A stretch of DNA of 36,995 bases from Clostridia bacterium (GTDB lineage: Bacteria > Bacillota > Clostridia > Oscillospirales > Acutalibacteraceae). The stretch lies in contig JAFULG010000005.1 in NCBI GenBank assembly GCA_017473435.1, positions 1 to 36,995 on the forward strand. The letters are read 5' to 3'. The notes under the pieces were generated by a model. The model saw nothing but the letters and a program-made list of their open reading frames with translations. It was not told the DNA's origin and did no database searches. Below are positions 1 through 7,631 of this stretch, piece after piece. A program made the position numbers and the translations under genes. The first letter of the stretch is position 1. Every line of letters starts with the position of its first letter.

Positions 1-187
1 AAACTCCGCTTATCGTTTTCCTTACGGAAAAGCTCACCGCTCCGTTGTGCTTCCTCTTCCCCAAAAAGCCTATCGGGCTTTTTGGGGACCCCGTAAAATC
101 TCGCTTCATCCGCCACCGGCGGCGCTTCAGCGAGGATGCCCTGCAAGCTTTTGTAAAAGCTTGACCAAAACTTTTCTTGTTTTTATT
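1..187. repeat. Intergenic repeat-rich end of proS, with hairpins
   Basis: No gene is supported here. The stretch holds a strong inverted repeat at 59-87 (CCCCAAAAAGCC, 4-5 nt loop, GGCTTTTTGGGG), a short GC hairpin near 110-121, and a 31-bp segment at 144-174 containing AAGCTTTTGTAAAAGCTT. That segment recurs as an exact inverted copy at 7437-7467, downstream of the sulfatase. In both places it lies just 3' of a gene end, so it may work as a transcript-end structure. The 59-87 hairpin could act as the proS terminator, although it lacks a clean U-tract. Confidence 0.6.
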
Positions 188-1630
188 TTAATAAGCCTTG
201 CCCCAGTATACGAGGTGCTTTGCTTCCTTACCGCAGCAAACGCACTTGTCGCTTACTTTTTCCTGATTAAGAGGCATACAGCGTGAGCCGACACCGGTGA
301 TTTCCTTAACCTTGTCCTCACATTCCTCGTCGCCGCACCACATAGCCTTAACAAAGCCGTCACCGTTCTCCTCAAGAGCCTTTGTGATTTCATCAAGAGT
401 TGTGCAGGTGTAGGTTCTCTTTTCTCTGTTTGCAAGAGCCTTATTGAAGATGCCCTCGTTAACCTCTGTGAGCTTTGCAGAAACGCTTTCCGCAAGGTTT
501 TCAAGGGAAACAACAGTCTTTTCTCTGTTGTGACGTGTAACGAGCACACATTCGCCCTTTTCAATGTCACGGGGGCCAACTTCGATACGAACGGGCACAC
601 CCTTCATTTCATACTCTGCATACTTCCAGCCGGCGGAGTTGTTGCTGTCGTCAAGCTTTACGCGGATGCCTGCCTTCTTAAGGTCAGCCATAAGCTCGTT
701 AGCCTTTTCAAGCACGCCTTCCTTGTGCTGAGCAACGGGGATGATAACTGCCTGAATAGGAGCAACTGCGGGAGGAAGAACAAGACCGTTATCGTCACCG
801 TGAGTCATAATAATAGCACCGATGAGTCTTGTTGTAACACCCCAGGATGTCTGATGGGGATATTCAAGCTTGTTTTCCTTGCTCTGGTACTGAATACCGA
901 AGGCCTTTGCAAAGCCGTCACCGAAGTAATGTGAGGTACCTGCCTGAAGAGCCTTACCGTCGTGCATAAGAGCTTCAATAGCATAGGTTGAAACAGCGCC
1001 TGCAAACTTGTCGCTTTCGGTCTTTTTACCCTGAATGATGGGGATTGCAAGATACTTTTCACAGAAGTCTGTGTAAACATTAAGCATCTTTTCTGTTTCG
1101 GTAATTGCTTCCTCGGCTGTAGCGTGGATTGTATGACCCTCCTGCCAGAGGAATTCTCTTGAACGAAGGAAGGGACGAGTTGTTTTTTCCCAACGTACAA
1201 CGCTTACCCACTGATTGTAAAGCTTGGGAAGGTCACGGTGAGAGTGGATAATGTTAGCGTAATGCTCACAGAAAAGAGTTTCTGATGTAGGACGTACACA
1301 GAGTCTTTCCTCAAGCTTTTCGCTGCCGCCGTGGGTTACCCAGGCAACCTCGGGAGCAAAGCCCTCAACGTGGTCCTTCTCCTTCTGGAGGAGTGATTCG
1401 GGGATAAACATAGGCATACACACGTTTTCGTGGCCGGTTTCCTTGAACATACCGTCAAGGATGCGCTGGATGTTTTCCCAGATAGCGTATGCGTAGGGGC
1501 GGATAACCATACAGCCCTTTACGCTTGTGTATTCAACAAGCTCTGCCTTTTTGCAGATGTCGGTATACCACTTGGCGAAATCTACCTCCATAGAGGTGAT
1601 TTCTTCAACCATTTTTTTATCGTTTGCCAT
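188..1630 (-). CDS. proS: Prolyl-tRNA synthetase (ProS, archaeal-type short form)
   Basis: This class II synthetase charges tRNA-Pro with proline in the cytoplasm. At 480 residues it matches the short archaeal/eukaryal-type ProS found in many Firmicutes, which lacks the editing insertion of the approximately 570-residue bacterial form. Visible marks are the class II motif 2 region ([20 protein letters not shown], then HTIHA), the preceding RPTSETLF segment, and a C-terminal Cys-bearing domain (CGDEECE ... [10 protein letters not shown]) ending in the family-typical aromatic residue, here WGKAY. The start is ATG at 1630, with an AGAAAGGA-like ribosome binding site upstream. It lies 160 bp downstream of ileS on the same strand. 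No T-box leader motif was recognised before it. Identity is secure. Confidence 0.97.
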   Translation of the reverse strand: MANDKKMVEEITSMEVDFAKWYTDICKKAELVEYTSVKGCMVIRPYAYAIWENIQRILDGMFKETGHENVCMPMFIPESLLQKEKDHVEGFAPEVAWVTHGGSEKLEERLCVRPTSETLFCEHYANIIHSHRDLPKLYNQWVSVVRWEKTTRPFLRSREFLWQEGHTIHATAEEAITETEKMLNVYTDFCEKYLAIPIIQGKKTESDKFAGAVSTYAIEALMHDGKALQAGTSHYFGDGFAKAFGIQYQSKENKLEYPHQTSWGVTTRLIGAIIMTHGDDNGLVLPPAVAPIQAVIIPVAQHKEGVLEKANELMADLKKAGIRVKLDDSNNSAGWKYAEYEMKGVPVRIEVGPRDIEKGECVLVTRHNREKTVVSLENLAESVSAKLTEVNEGIFNKALANREKRTYTCTTLDEITKALEENGDGFVKAMWCGDEECEDKVKEITGVGSRCMPLNQEKVSDKCVCCGKEAKHLVYWGKAY

Positions 1631-1792
1631 AGGATTTTTTCCTTTCTTTTTGAGTGGAAAATTACATATATATAATAGTATACGAATTTAATCACTGCAG
1701 GGCGATTTTTAAAGGGCCAAGGGCCAAGGGCCGAGGGCCGATAAGTACCCGCAGAGATATTAAGCAGCGGGCGGCATCAGCCGCCCTGTGCA
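1631..1792. repeat. ileS-proS spacer with GGGCCAA direct repeats and hairpin
   Basis: The spacer holds a short tandem of GGGCCAA/GGGCCGA units at 1713-1740. The same unit recurs at 5053-5074 and, inverted, at 5207-5235. A GC-rich hairpin at 1769-1786 (GGGCGGC, ATCA loop, GCCGCCC) sits just after the ileS stop on the minus strand. It has no U-run, so it may be only a weak terminator or an mRNA-end structure. Confidence 0.6.
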
Positions 1793-4700
1793 TTACGCTT
1801 TCTTTACAGAAATTACAACTTCCTTGTCACCGATAGCTACAGTCTTTGTAAGGTCAGCTTCAATATCCTCACCAACGAGAACTGAATCTGCAAGAAGCTC
1901 TGCTGCCATATGATCAATGTTTTCCTTGATGCAGGAAACGGTGAACTCATCAGCTGATGAAAGAGCCATAACAACTCTCTGCTCAACCTCATAGCCTGCT
2001 TCCTTACGGATAAGCTGGCACTGACGGATGATGTCACGTACTGTACCTTCCTTGATAAGCTCGTCGTTAAGTACAACATCAAGAGCAATTACTGTGCCCT
2101 CGCCGCACTCAGCGGAAACGATACCTGCCTTTGTTTTTGACATAATGTTGAAGATAGCGGGATCGTAAGCCTCGTCAAAGCCTTCAACAAGAACAGCCTC
2201 GCCTGCCTTTGCCTTAGCGGTGTATTCAGCCATCTTATCAGCATCGGCTGCTTCAAGAGCCTGCTTCATCTTGTTTACATTCTGCTTAAGGACTGCACCT
2301 GCAACCTTGAAGTTAACGGTGAGGTAGCTGTCATTGAGTGCGTTTGCGTCGTCGATATATTCGATAGCCTTGATATTAAGCTCGTCGAGGATGTTCTTTT
2401 CAAATACCTTGATGTCTGCATCGCTGCATATAAAGAGCTTTGAAAGGGGCTGACGAACCTTGAGCTGATGCTCGTTACGAAGTCTCATAGCTGTTGCAAT
2501 GATATCTCTTGCAAAGGCTGTCTTTTCAATTATACCGTCATCGTCAAAGCCCTCAAGTGCTGTGGGCCAGTCTGCAAGATGAACGGAAAGCTCTGCTGTG
2601 GGAAGTACACGGCGTACAAGGTTCTGCCAGATGCTTTCAGTCATAAAGGGAAGGATGGGTGCCATAATCTTTGTACAAGCCTCAAGAGCCTTGAAGAGTG
2701 TCCAGTAGGCAATCATCTTATCCTTTTCGTCACCTGTCTTCCAGAAGCGGCGGCGGTTGGTTCTGATATACCAGTTAGAAATATCGTCTGTGAAGATTTC
2801 AAACTCCTTAACAAGGTTGTATGCCTTGTAGTCATCCATCTGAGCTGTTGCCTTTGCGATGAAGTCGTTTGTTCTTGCAAGAAGCCACTTATCTGTAACG
2901 GTCATTGCACTCTTATCGGGTGTGTAGCCTTCAAAGTTGGGCTTGTCAAGTCTTGCATAGGTTTCAAAGAAGGTGTAAATATTCCAGAAGGAGAGAAGCT
3001 TTCTTCTTGCTTCGTCACCGAGGTTGAAGCCGAAACGTACATCGTTTGCAACGGGACCGCCTGCATAGAGATAACGCACGGTGTCTGCACCGATTTTTTC
3101 AGCAGCCTCATCAAAGCGGATCATAAAGCCTGTTTTGGAGAACTTTTCGCCGCTTTCCTGAACAACGCTTGAGTGGCAGAGAACTCTTTCATAGGGGGCT
3201 CTGTCTTCAAGAACGGTGCTCATAAACAGAAGTGAGTAGAACCAAAGACGAACCTGCTCGCGCATTTCAACAACCCATTCTGCAGGGAAGTTCTTTCTCC
3301 ACTCTTCCTTATCGGTAAAGTAGCCTGTTGTTGAGAAGGGAACAATACCTGCGTCAAGCCAAACGTCACCAACGTCGGTGATACGCTTAACATTTTTGCC
3401 GCACTTGGGACACTTGATTTCCACTTCGTCAATCCAGGGTCTGTGAAGCTCGGGAAGAGCATCAACCTTTGCAGGGTCAACTGCAAGGCTCTTAAGCTCG
3501 TCTATTGAGCCTACGACGTGAACATTGCCGCAGTCCTCACATACATAGAAGGGGAGGGGCATACCGTAGTAACGCTTACGGGAAATGTTCCAGTTACCCA
3601 TATTGTTAAGCCAGTCAAGCATTCTCTTGCCGTTTGATTCGGGCTCCCATTTAACGCTCTGAGCGTTTCTGATAAGTCTGGGCTTTAATTCCTCAGTAGC
3701 AATGAACCATGAGGGAACAAGACGGTAGATGAGCTCTTCCTTACATCTCCAGCATACGGGATAGCTGTGCTCGTGAGGCTTGATGAGGTAAAGCTTATCT
3801 CTCTTTTTGAGCTCTTCGAATACTTCGTCAGCGATTGTCTTTGAGTTCTTACCTGTGAAGAAGCCGAAGCCTTTAAGGAAGATACCCATATCGTCAACGG
3901 GCATAATTTCGGGAAGGCCGAGTCTTTTGCCAAGCTCGTTATCCTCTGCACCGCAGCCGGGAGCAATGTGAACAACGCCTGTACCTTCTTCAGCATCTAC
4001 ATCTTCCCAGGCAACGATCTTATGCTCAAAGCCCTGCTGAGCCTCGAGCTCGGGGAAGCAGGTGTCATATTTCTTACCTACAAGCTCTTCACCCTTGAAC
4101 ATACGAAGAACCTCAAGCTTGTCCTCACCGAGGTACTTGATAGCGTTCTTTGCAAGGATGAGAGTCTTTTCATCGCTCTTAACCTTTACTTCAACGTAGT
4201 CGATTTCGGGGTTAACTGCAAGAGCAACGTTTGATGAAAGAGTCCAGGGGGTTGTTGTCCATACGATGATTTTGCTGTTTGTGCCTTCAACGGGAAGCTT
4301 GAAGAAAACAGAGTTATGTGTGATTATTTTGTATGAGCCTGTCATTTCATGCTCTGAAAGAGATGTACCGCAACGGGGACACCAGGGCATAGGCTTGTAT
4401 TCTCTTCTGATCCAGCCGTTGTTGTCGCAGGTTTTGAGGAAGTGCCAGATTGAGGTGATGTTAAGGTCGGTGTTGGTGTAGTAGGAGTTGTCCCACTGCA
4501 TCCACTGACCGAGTCTCTTTGACTGCTCGGTGATAACGCCTGAATACTGCTTAACACGTTCAACGCACTTCTTTGTAAACTTGTCGATACCGTAATCCTC
4601 GATATCCTTTTTTGATTCAAAGCCGAGATCTCTTTCAACGCCGACCTCAACCCAAAGGCCCTGGCTGTCGAAGCCGTTCTGACAGCGGCAGTCATAGCCT

Positions 4701-4921
4701 CTCATATACTTGTATCTGATGAAGGTATCCTTGAGGGTGCGTCCCCATGCGTGGTGAATACCCATAGGGTTGTTCGCTGTAATAGGGCCGTCAATGAAGC
4801 GGAAACGCTCCTTGCCCTGATTTTTTTCCTTACGCTTTTCGTAGCAATTATTATCCTCCCAGAACTTGAGAACCTCATGCTCCATGGCGATAAAATTGTT
4901 GCTTTTTTCCATTTCTGCCAT
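1793..4921 (-). CDS. ileS: Isoleucyl-tRNA synthetase with divergent signature motifs
   Basis: This class I synthetase attaches isoleucine to tRNA-Ile. The 1042-residue length, the CP1 editing region with its WTTTPWTL motif, the zinc-type CPRCG and CWRCKEE clusters, and the C-terminal anticodon-binding region all fit IleRS. The class I signatures are unusual: the HIGH element reads HHAWG (about residues 56-60) and the KMSKS element reads KFSKT (about 593-597). The start is ATG at 4921, preceded by AGGAGG at a rather long 12-nt spacing; an in-frame ATG three codons later is possible. A good sigma-A promoter lies at 4986-5014. It is upstream of proS on the same strand and could be co-transcribed with it. 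Function is firm; the subclass is inferred. Confidence 0.95.
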   Translation of the reverse strand: MAEMEKSNNFIAMEHEVLKFWEDNNCYEKRKEKNQGKERFRFIDGPITANNPMGIHHAWGRTLKDTFIRYKYMRGYDCRCQNGFDSQGLWVEVGVERDLGFESKKDIEDYGIDKFTKKCVERVKQYSGVITEQSKRLGQWMQWDNSYYTNTDLNITSIWHFLKTCDNNGWIRREYKPMPWCPRCGTSLSEHEMTGSYKIITHNSVFFKLPVEGTNSKIIVWTTTPWTLSSNVALAVNPEIDYVEVKVKSDEKTLILAKNAIKYLGEDKLEVLRMFKGEELVGKKYDTCFPELEAQQGFEHKIVAWEDVDAEEGTGVVHIAPGCGAEDNELGKRLGLPEIMPVDDMGIFLKGFGFFTGKNSKTIADEVFEELKKRDKLYLIKPHEHSYPVCWRCKEELIYRLVPSWFIATEELKPRLIRNAQSVKWEPESNGKRMLDWLNNMGNWNISRKRYYGMPLPFYVCEDCGNVHVVGSIDELKSLAVDPAKVDALPELHRPWIDEVEIKCPKCGKNVKRITDVGDVWLDAGIVPFSTTGYFTDKEEWRKNFPAEWVVEMREQVRLWFYSLLFMSTVLEDRAPYERVLCHSSVVQESGEKFSKTGFMIRFDEAAEKIGADTVRYLYAGGPVANDVRFGFNLGDEARRKLLSFWNIYTFFETYARLDKPNFEGYTPDKSAMTVTDKWLLARTNDFIAKATAQMDDYKAYNLVKEFEIFTDDISNWYIRTNRRRFWKTGDEKDKMIAYWTLFKALEACTKIMAPILPFMTESIWQNLVRRVLPTAELSVHLADWPTALEGFDDDGIIEKTAFARDIIATAMRLRNEHQLKVRQPLSKLFICSDADIKVFEKNILDELNIKAIEYIDDANALNDSYLTVNFKVAGAVLKQNVNKMKQALEAADADKMAEYTAKAKAGEAVLVEGFDEAYDPAIFNIMSKTKAGIVSAECGEGTVIALDVVLNDELIKEGTVRDIIRQCQLIRKEAGYEVEQRVVMALSSADEFTVSCIKENIDHMAAELLADSVLVGEDIEADLTKTVAIGDKEVVISVKKA

Positions 4922-4985
4922 AATAAATCTAATCCTCCTAACGCAAATCGGAAAAGCATACTGCTCCGATTATATATACCAAGAC

Positions 4986-5014
4986 AGTATACTATAATAT
5001 ACGGAATTTTTCAA
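4986..5014 (-). promoter_or_regulatory. Predicted sigma-A promoter of ileS
   Basis: Read on the minus strand: TTGAAA, 17-nt spacer, TATACT. Transcription would start near 4979, giving a leader of about 58 nt. That leader contains a short hairpin (ATCGGA/TCCGAT, 4947-4970) and then AGGAGG. The leader is too short for a T-box and no T-box core is visible. Confidence 0.7.
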
Positions 5015-5052
5015 TAGAAAAAGGAAAAAAAGTGGGATAAAAAGTGAGGTGA

Positions 5053-5237
5053 GGGCCAAGGGCCAAAGGGCCGAGTGAAGGTGAGGTGTGATTTAAAGTA
5101 GTAAGTAGTCAGTAGTCAGGATTGTCGCTTTGCGACAAAAGGATTTTGTAGGGCGCATATCATCCGCACGCTGTACTCCTGATTTTTGGCACTTGGTTCC
5201 TGACACTTGTCCCTTGTCCCTTGGCCCTCGACCCTCA
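5053..5237. repeat. Inverted-repeat-bounded intergenic element
   Basis: The divergent ileS/SDR spacer contains GGGCCAA-type repeats on the left (5053-5074) and their inverted counterpart on the right (5207-5235, CCCTTGGCCCTCGACCCTC). Between them lie a GTAGTAAGTAGTCAGTAGTC simple repeat (5098-5120, also seen at about 20297-20328) and a hairpin TTGTCGC-TTT-GCGACAA (5122-5138). No reading frame is supported. It resembles a non-autonomous, MITE-like element of about 185 bp; mobility is inference. Confidence 0.5.
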
Positions 5238-5242
5238 CCCCC

Positions 5243-5271
5243 TTGCATTTTCCTCCCCCTTGTGCTATATT
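5243..5271 (+). promoter_or_regulatory. Predicted sigma-A promoter of the SDR-sulfatase pair
   Basis: TTGCAT, 17-nt spacer, TATATT, with a predicted start near 5278. It sits just upstream of the AAAGGAG ribosome binding site and ATG of the dehydrogenase. Confidence 0.6.
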
Positions 5272-5295
5272 TAACTCATAAAAGGAGATGTAACT

Positions 5296-6069
5296 ATGAA
5301 TTACACATTTGATTTTGAAAATAAGGGCATACTTATCACCGGTGCCGCAAGCGGTATCGGGCTTGAGGCAACAAGGGCTTTTTTACAGAATAAGGCCACG
5401 GTTTTTATGGCTGATTACAACGAAAAAAAACTTACCGAAAAGGCAGAGGAGCTTAAAAAGGACTTCCCCGACGGTGAAATTTTTACCTTTGTCTGTGACA
5501 TCACCGATAAAGAGGCAAGGACAAGGCTGATAAGTGACGTAAAGGCGACGGGCAGGGATGTTGACGTGCTTCTCAACAACGCGGGTATGTCCCATTCCGT
5601 CTACAGTATCCACGAAAAGCAGGAGGACTGGGAAAGGGTTATTTCCCTTAACCTTACGGCACAGTTTTTTATGGCTCAGGCGGTTGCAAATGAGTTCTTT
5701 ATTCCGAAGAAGAATGGCAAAATTGTCAACACCTGCTCCTTGAGCGGTATTATGGGCATCCCCTCGGCGGTTGCCTACAGTGCAAGTAAGGGCGGTGTGA
5801 TGCAGATGACAAAGAGCCTTGCCTGCGAGTGGGCGCGCTTCGGTATAACCGTCAACAGCGTCTGCCCCGGCTTTGTTGAAACTCCGCTGATTGCCGATAA
5901 CCTTTCAAACGAAAAGTGGATGGGATATATGACTATGCGCACACCTATGCGCCGCCTTGCAAAGCCTGACGACGTTGCAGGCTCAATTCTCTTTTTTGCC
6001 TCACATATGGCGGATTACATCACGGGGGCAAGCGTAGTTATTGACGGAGGATTTTCAAGTGGCTCATGA
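5296..6069 (+). CDS. Short-chain dehydrogenase/reductase (SDR family)
   Basis: A 257-residue classical SDR oxidoreductase, acting on an NAD(P)-dependent alcohol/ketone conversion of unknown substrate in the cytoplasm. The Rossmann motif TGAASGIG is at residues 15-22, NNAG at 94-97, the catalytic Ser near 148, and Tyr161/Lys165 in YSASK. A C-terminal IDGGF motif is typical of the family. The start ATG has AGGAG 8 nt upstream. The stop overlaps the start of the sulfatase gene, so the two are probably translationally coupled. The sulfatase partner and the nearby sugar transporter suggest a sugar or sugar-alcohol substrate; that is inference from context only. Confidence 0.9.
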   Translation: MNYTFDFENKGILITGAASGIGLEATRAFLQNKATVFMADYNEKKLTEKAEELKKDFPDGEIFTFVCDITDKEARTRLISDVKATGRDVDVLLNNAGMSHSVYSIHEKQEDWERVISLNLTAQFFMAQAVANEFFIPKKNGKIVNTCSLSGIMGIPSAVAYSASKGGVMQMTKSLACEWARFGITVNSVCPGFVETPLIADNLSNEKWMGYMTMRTPMRRLAKPDDVAGSILFFASHMADYITGASVVIDGGFSSGS

Positions 6070-7432
6070 GTTAAAAAACAAGCTGCAGTCGGCAGCACTT
6101 GACGTGGTTGATAAAATCACGGGCAAGGAAAGAAAAAAGAATATCATCTTTTATTTTACCGATCAGCAGCGTTATGATACGGCGAACAATGATATTATGC
6201 CTAACCTTTACGCCTTAGGCGAGGAAGGCGTTACTTATACCGACTGCTATACCTGTCAGCCTGTATGCGGACCTGCAAGAGCCTGCCTGCAGTCAGGTGT
6301 TTATGCCACACAGGTAGGGTGCTTTAAAAATAACATTTCTCTGCCGAGAAGCATTACACCTCTGGCGGAATACTTTAACCGTGAGGGATATGATACTGCA
6401 TATATCGGCAAATGGCATCTTGCCTCGGACAGAGATTTTAACTGCGAAAAAACCGCCATCCCCCGTGAAAGGCTCGGCGGCTACAGATATTTCCGCGGTG
6501 CAGATGTGCTTGAATTTACGTCTCACGGCTATGACGGCTATGTTTTTGACGAAAACGGCAACCGCATTGATTTTACGGGCTACCGTGCCGACAGGATAAA
6601 TGATTTTGCACTCGAATATCTTGATAATGCTCCCAAGGGGAAACCGTTTTTCATGTTCATTTCGCAGCTTGAGCCTCATCATCAGAATGACAGAGGTCGC
6701 TTTGAGGGCTTTACGGAAACGGTCAGCGATTTCAGGTGTCATCCCATACCCGAGGAGCTCAGACACTTCAAGGGCAACTACGAAAAGGAATATCCTGATT
6801 ATCTTTCAGCGATCAACCGTATAGATTATAACCTTGGCAAGCTTGTTGAAAAGCTTAAGGAAAAGGGCATTTACGAGGAAACGGTGATTATTTTCACAAG
6901 TGACCACGGCTGTCATTTCAAGACGAGAAATATGGAGTATAAGCGCTCCTGTCACGACAGCAGCACACACATTCCTCTTGTGATAAGGGGCGGAGATTTC
7001 CGCGGCGGCAGAACGGAAAACAGACTTGTCAGCCTTATAGATCTTCCGGCGACTCTTCTTTCAATTGCGGATATTGAAGTGCCTGATTACTTCAGCGGAT
7101 TTGATATTTGTGATGACGATTACGAGAGAGAATGCGTTTACATACAGATAAGTGAAAGCCAATGCGGCAGAGCAATCCGCACAAGGGAGTACAAGTATTC
7201 TGTGAGCGCTCCGACCTATGCACTCGGTATGACGGTGCCGAAGAGTCCCGTTTATGTTGAGGAATATCTTTACTCTCTTGCCGATGATCCTATGGAGCTT
7301 CACAATCTTATTAAGGACCCGAGTTACAGGATTGTGAGAAATAAGCTTAAAAAAATGCTTCTTGAGGAAATGGAGAGAGAAGGTGAGGGCAAGGCGGTTA
7401 TCTTGCCTGCGGCGATAGTAAAAAGCAAGTAA
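6059..7432 (+). CDS. Cys-type sulfatase (formylglycine-dependent)
   Basis: An alkaline-phosphatase-superfamily sulfatase that would hydrolyse sulfate esters. The activation motif C-G-P-A-R followed by ACLQSG is present, with Cys about residue 70 from the chosen start. It would need conversion to formylglycine, which in anaerobes is done by a radical-SAM maturase not seen in this window. The early DQQ metal ligand, the GKWHLA block and a SDHG block are also visible. The start is taken as GTG at 6059, because GGAGG at 6046-6050 is 8 nt upstream; a TTG at 6041 is in frame but lies before that site. It overlaps the SDR stop by 11 bp. There is no signal peptide, so it appears cytoplasmic, suggesting that sulfated sugars are imported before cleavage. 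Length is about 457 residues. Confidence 0.9.
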   Translation: MAHELKNKLQSAALDVVDKITGKERKKNIIFYFTDQQRYDTANNDIMPNLYALGEEGVTYTDCYTCQPVCGPARACLQSGVYATQVGCFKNNISLPRSITPLAEYFNREGYDTAYIGKWHLASDRDFNCEKTAIPRERLGGYRYFRGADVLEFTSHGYDGYVFDENGNRIDFTGYRADRINDFALEYLDNAPKGKPFFMFISQLEPHHQNDRGRFEGFTETVSDFRCHPIPEELRHFKGNYEKEYPDYLSAINRIDYNLGKLVEKLKEKGIYEETVIIFTSDHGCHFKTRNMEYKRSCHDSSTHIPLVIRGGDFRGGRTENRLVSLIDLPATLLSIADIEVPDYFSGFDICDDDYERECVYIQISESQCGRAIRTREYKYSVSAPTYALGMTVPKSPVYVEEYLYSLADDPMELHNLIKDPSYRIVRNKLKKMLLEEMEREGEGKAVILPAAIVKSK

Positions 7433-7436
7433 AAGT

Positions 7437-7467
7437 AAAGTTTTGGTCAAGCTTTTACAAAAGCTTG
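7437..7467. repeat. 31-bp repeat, inverted copy of 144-174
   Basis: This 31-bp stretch is an exact reverse complement of 144-174. It contains its own palindromic core (AAGCTTTTACAAAAGCTT) and lies immediately after the sulfatase stop, as the other copy lies after proS. Confidence 0.85.
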
Positions 7468-7527
7468 TCAGGGTTGGTAAGGGGTGAAACCCCTTACATA
7501 TTAAAAAACAATAAGCATATAATCAAT

Positions 7528-7567
7528 AAAGCCAACACAGAGAAATCTGCGTTGGCTTTACTTTTTT
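7528..7567 (+). terminator. Terminator of the SDR-sulfatase operon
   Basis: A stem of AAAGCCAAC-A-CAG pairs with CTG-C-GTTGGCTTT (one mismatch) around AGAAAT, and is followed by ACTTTTTT. The hairpin is 7528-7559. It ends the plus-strand transcript ahead of the convergent transporter gene. Confidence 0.8.
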
Positions 7568-7617
7568 CGCTCGCCGCGGGGCTTTCTTTTCTTGGAAGAA
7601 AAGAAACAAAAGAACTT
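7568..7617. repeat. Dispersed hairpin repeat (inverted copy at 23373-23431)
   Basis: The segment CGCTCGCCGCGGGGC, a hairpin of TTTCTTTTCTT/AAGAAAAGAAA, and CAAAAGAACTTT recurs with small differences, in reverse orientation, after recR at 23373-23431. It has no coding content and lies near gene 3' ends in both places. Confidence 0.75.
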
Positions 7618-7631
7618 TTCTTTTTCTACCT

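Noticed and set aside
47-286. 79-codon plus-strand frame at the left edge
   Set aside because: Runs through repeats and into the antisense of proS; no ribosome site or family.
2468-3172. Plus-strand frame of 234 codons opposite ileS
   Set aside because: Antisense shadow within a conserved synthetase gene; Cys-rich nonsense composition.
4922-5040. T-box leader before ileS
   Set aside because: The predicted leader is only about 58 nt and no T-box core or terminator/antiterminator pair is seen.
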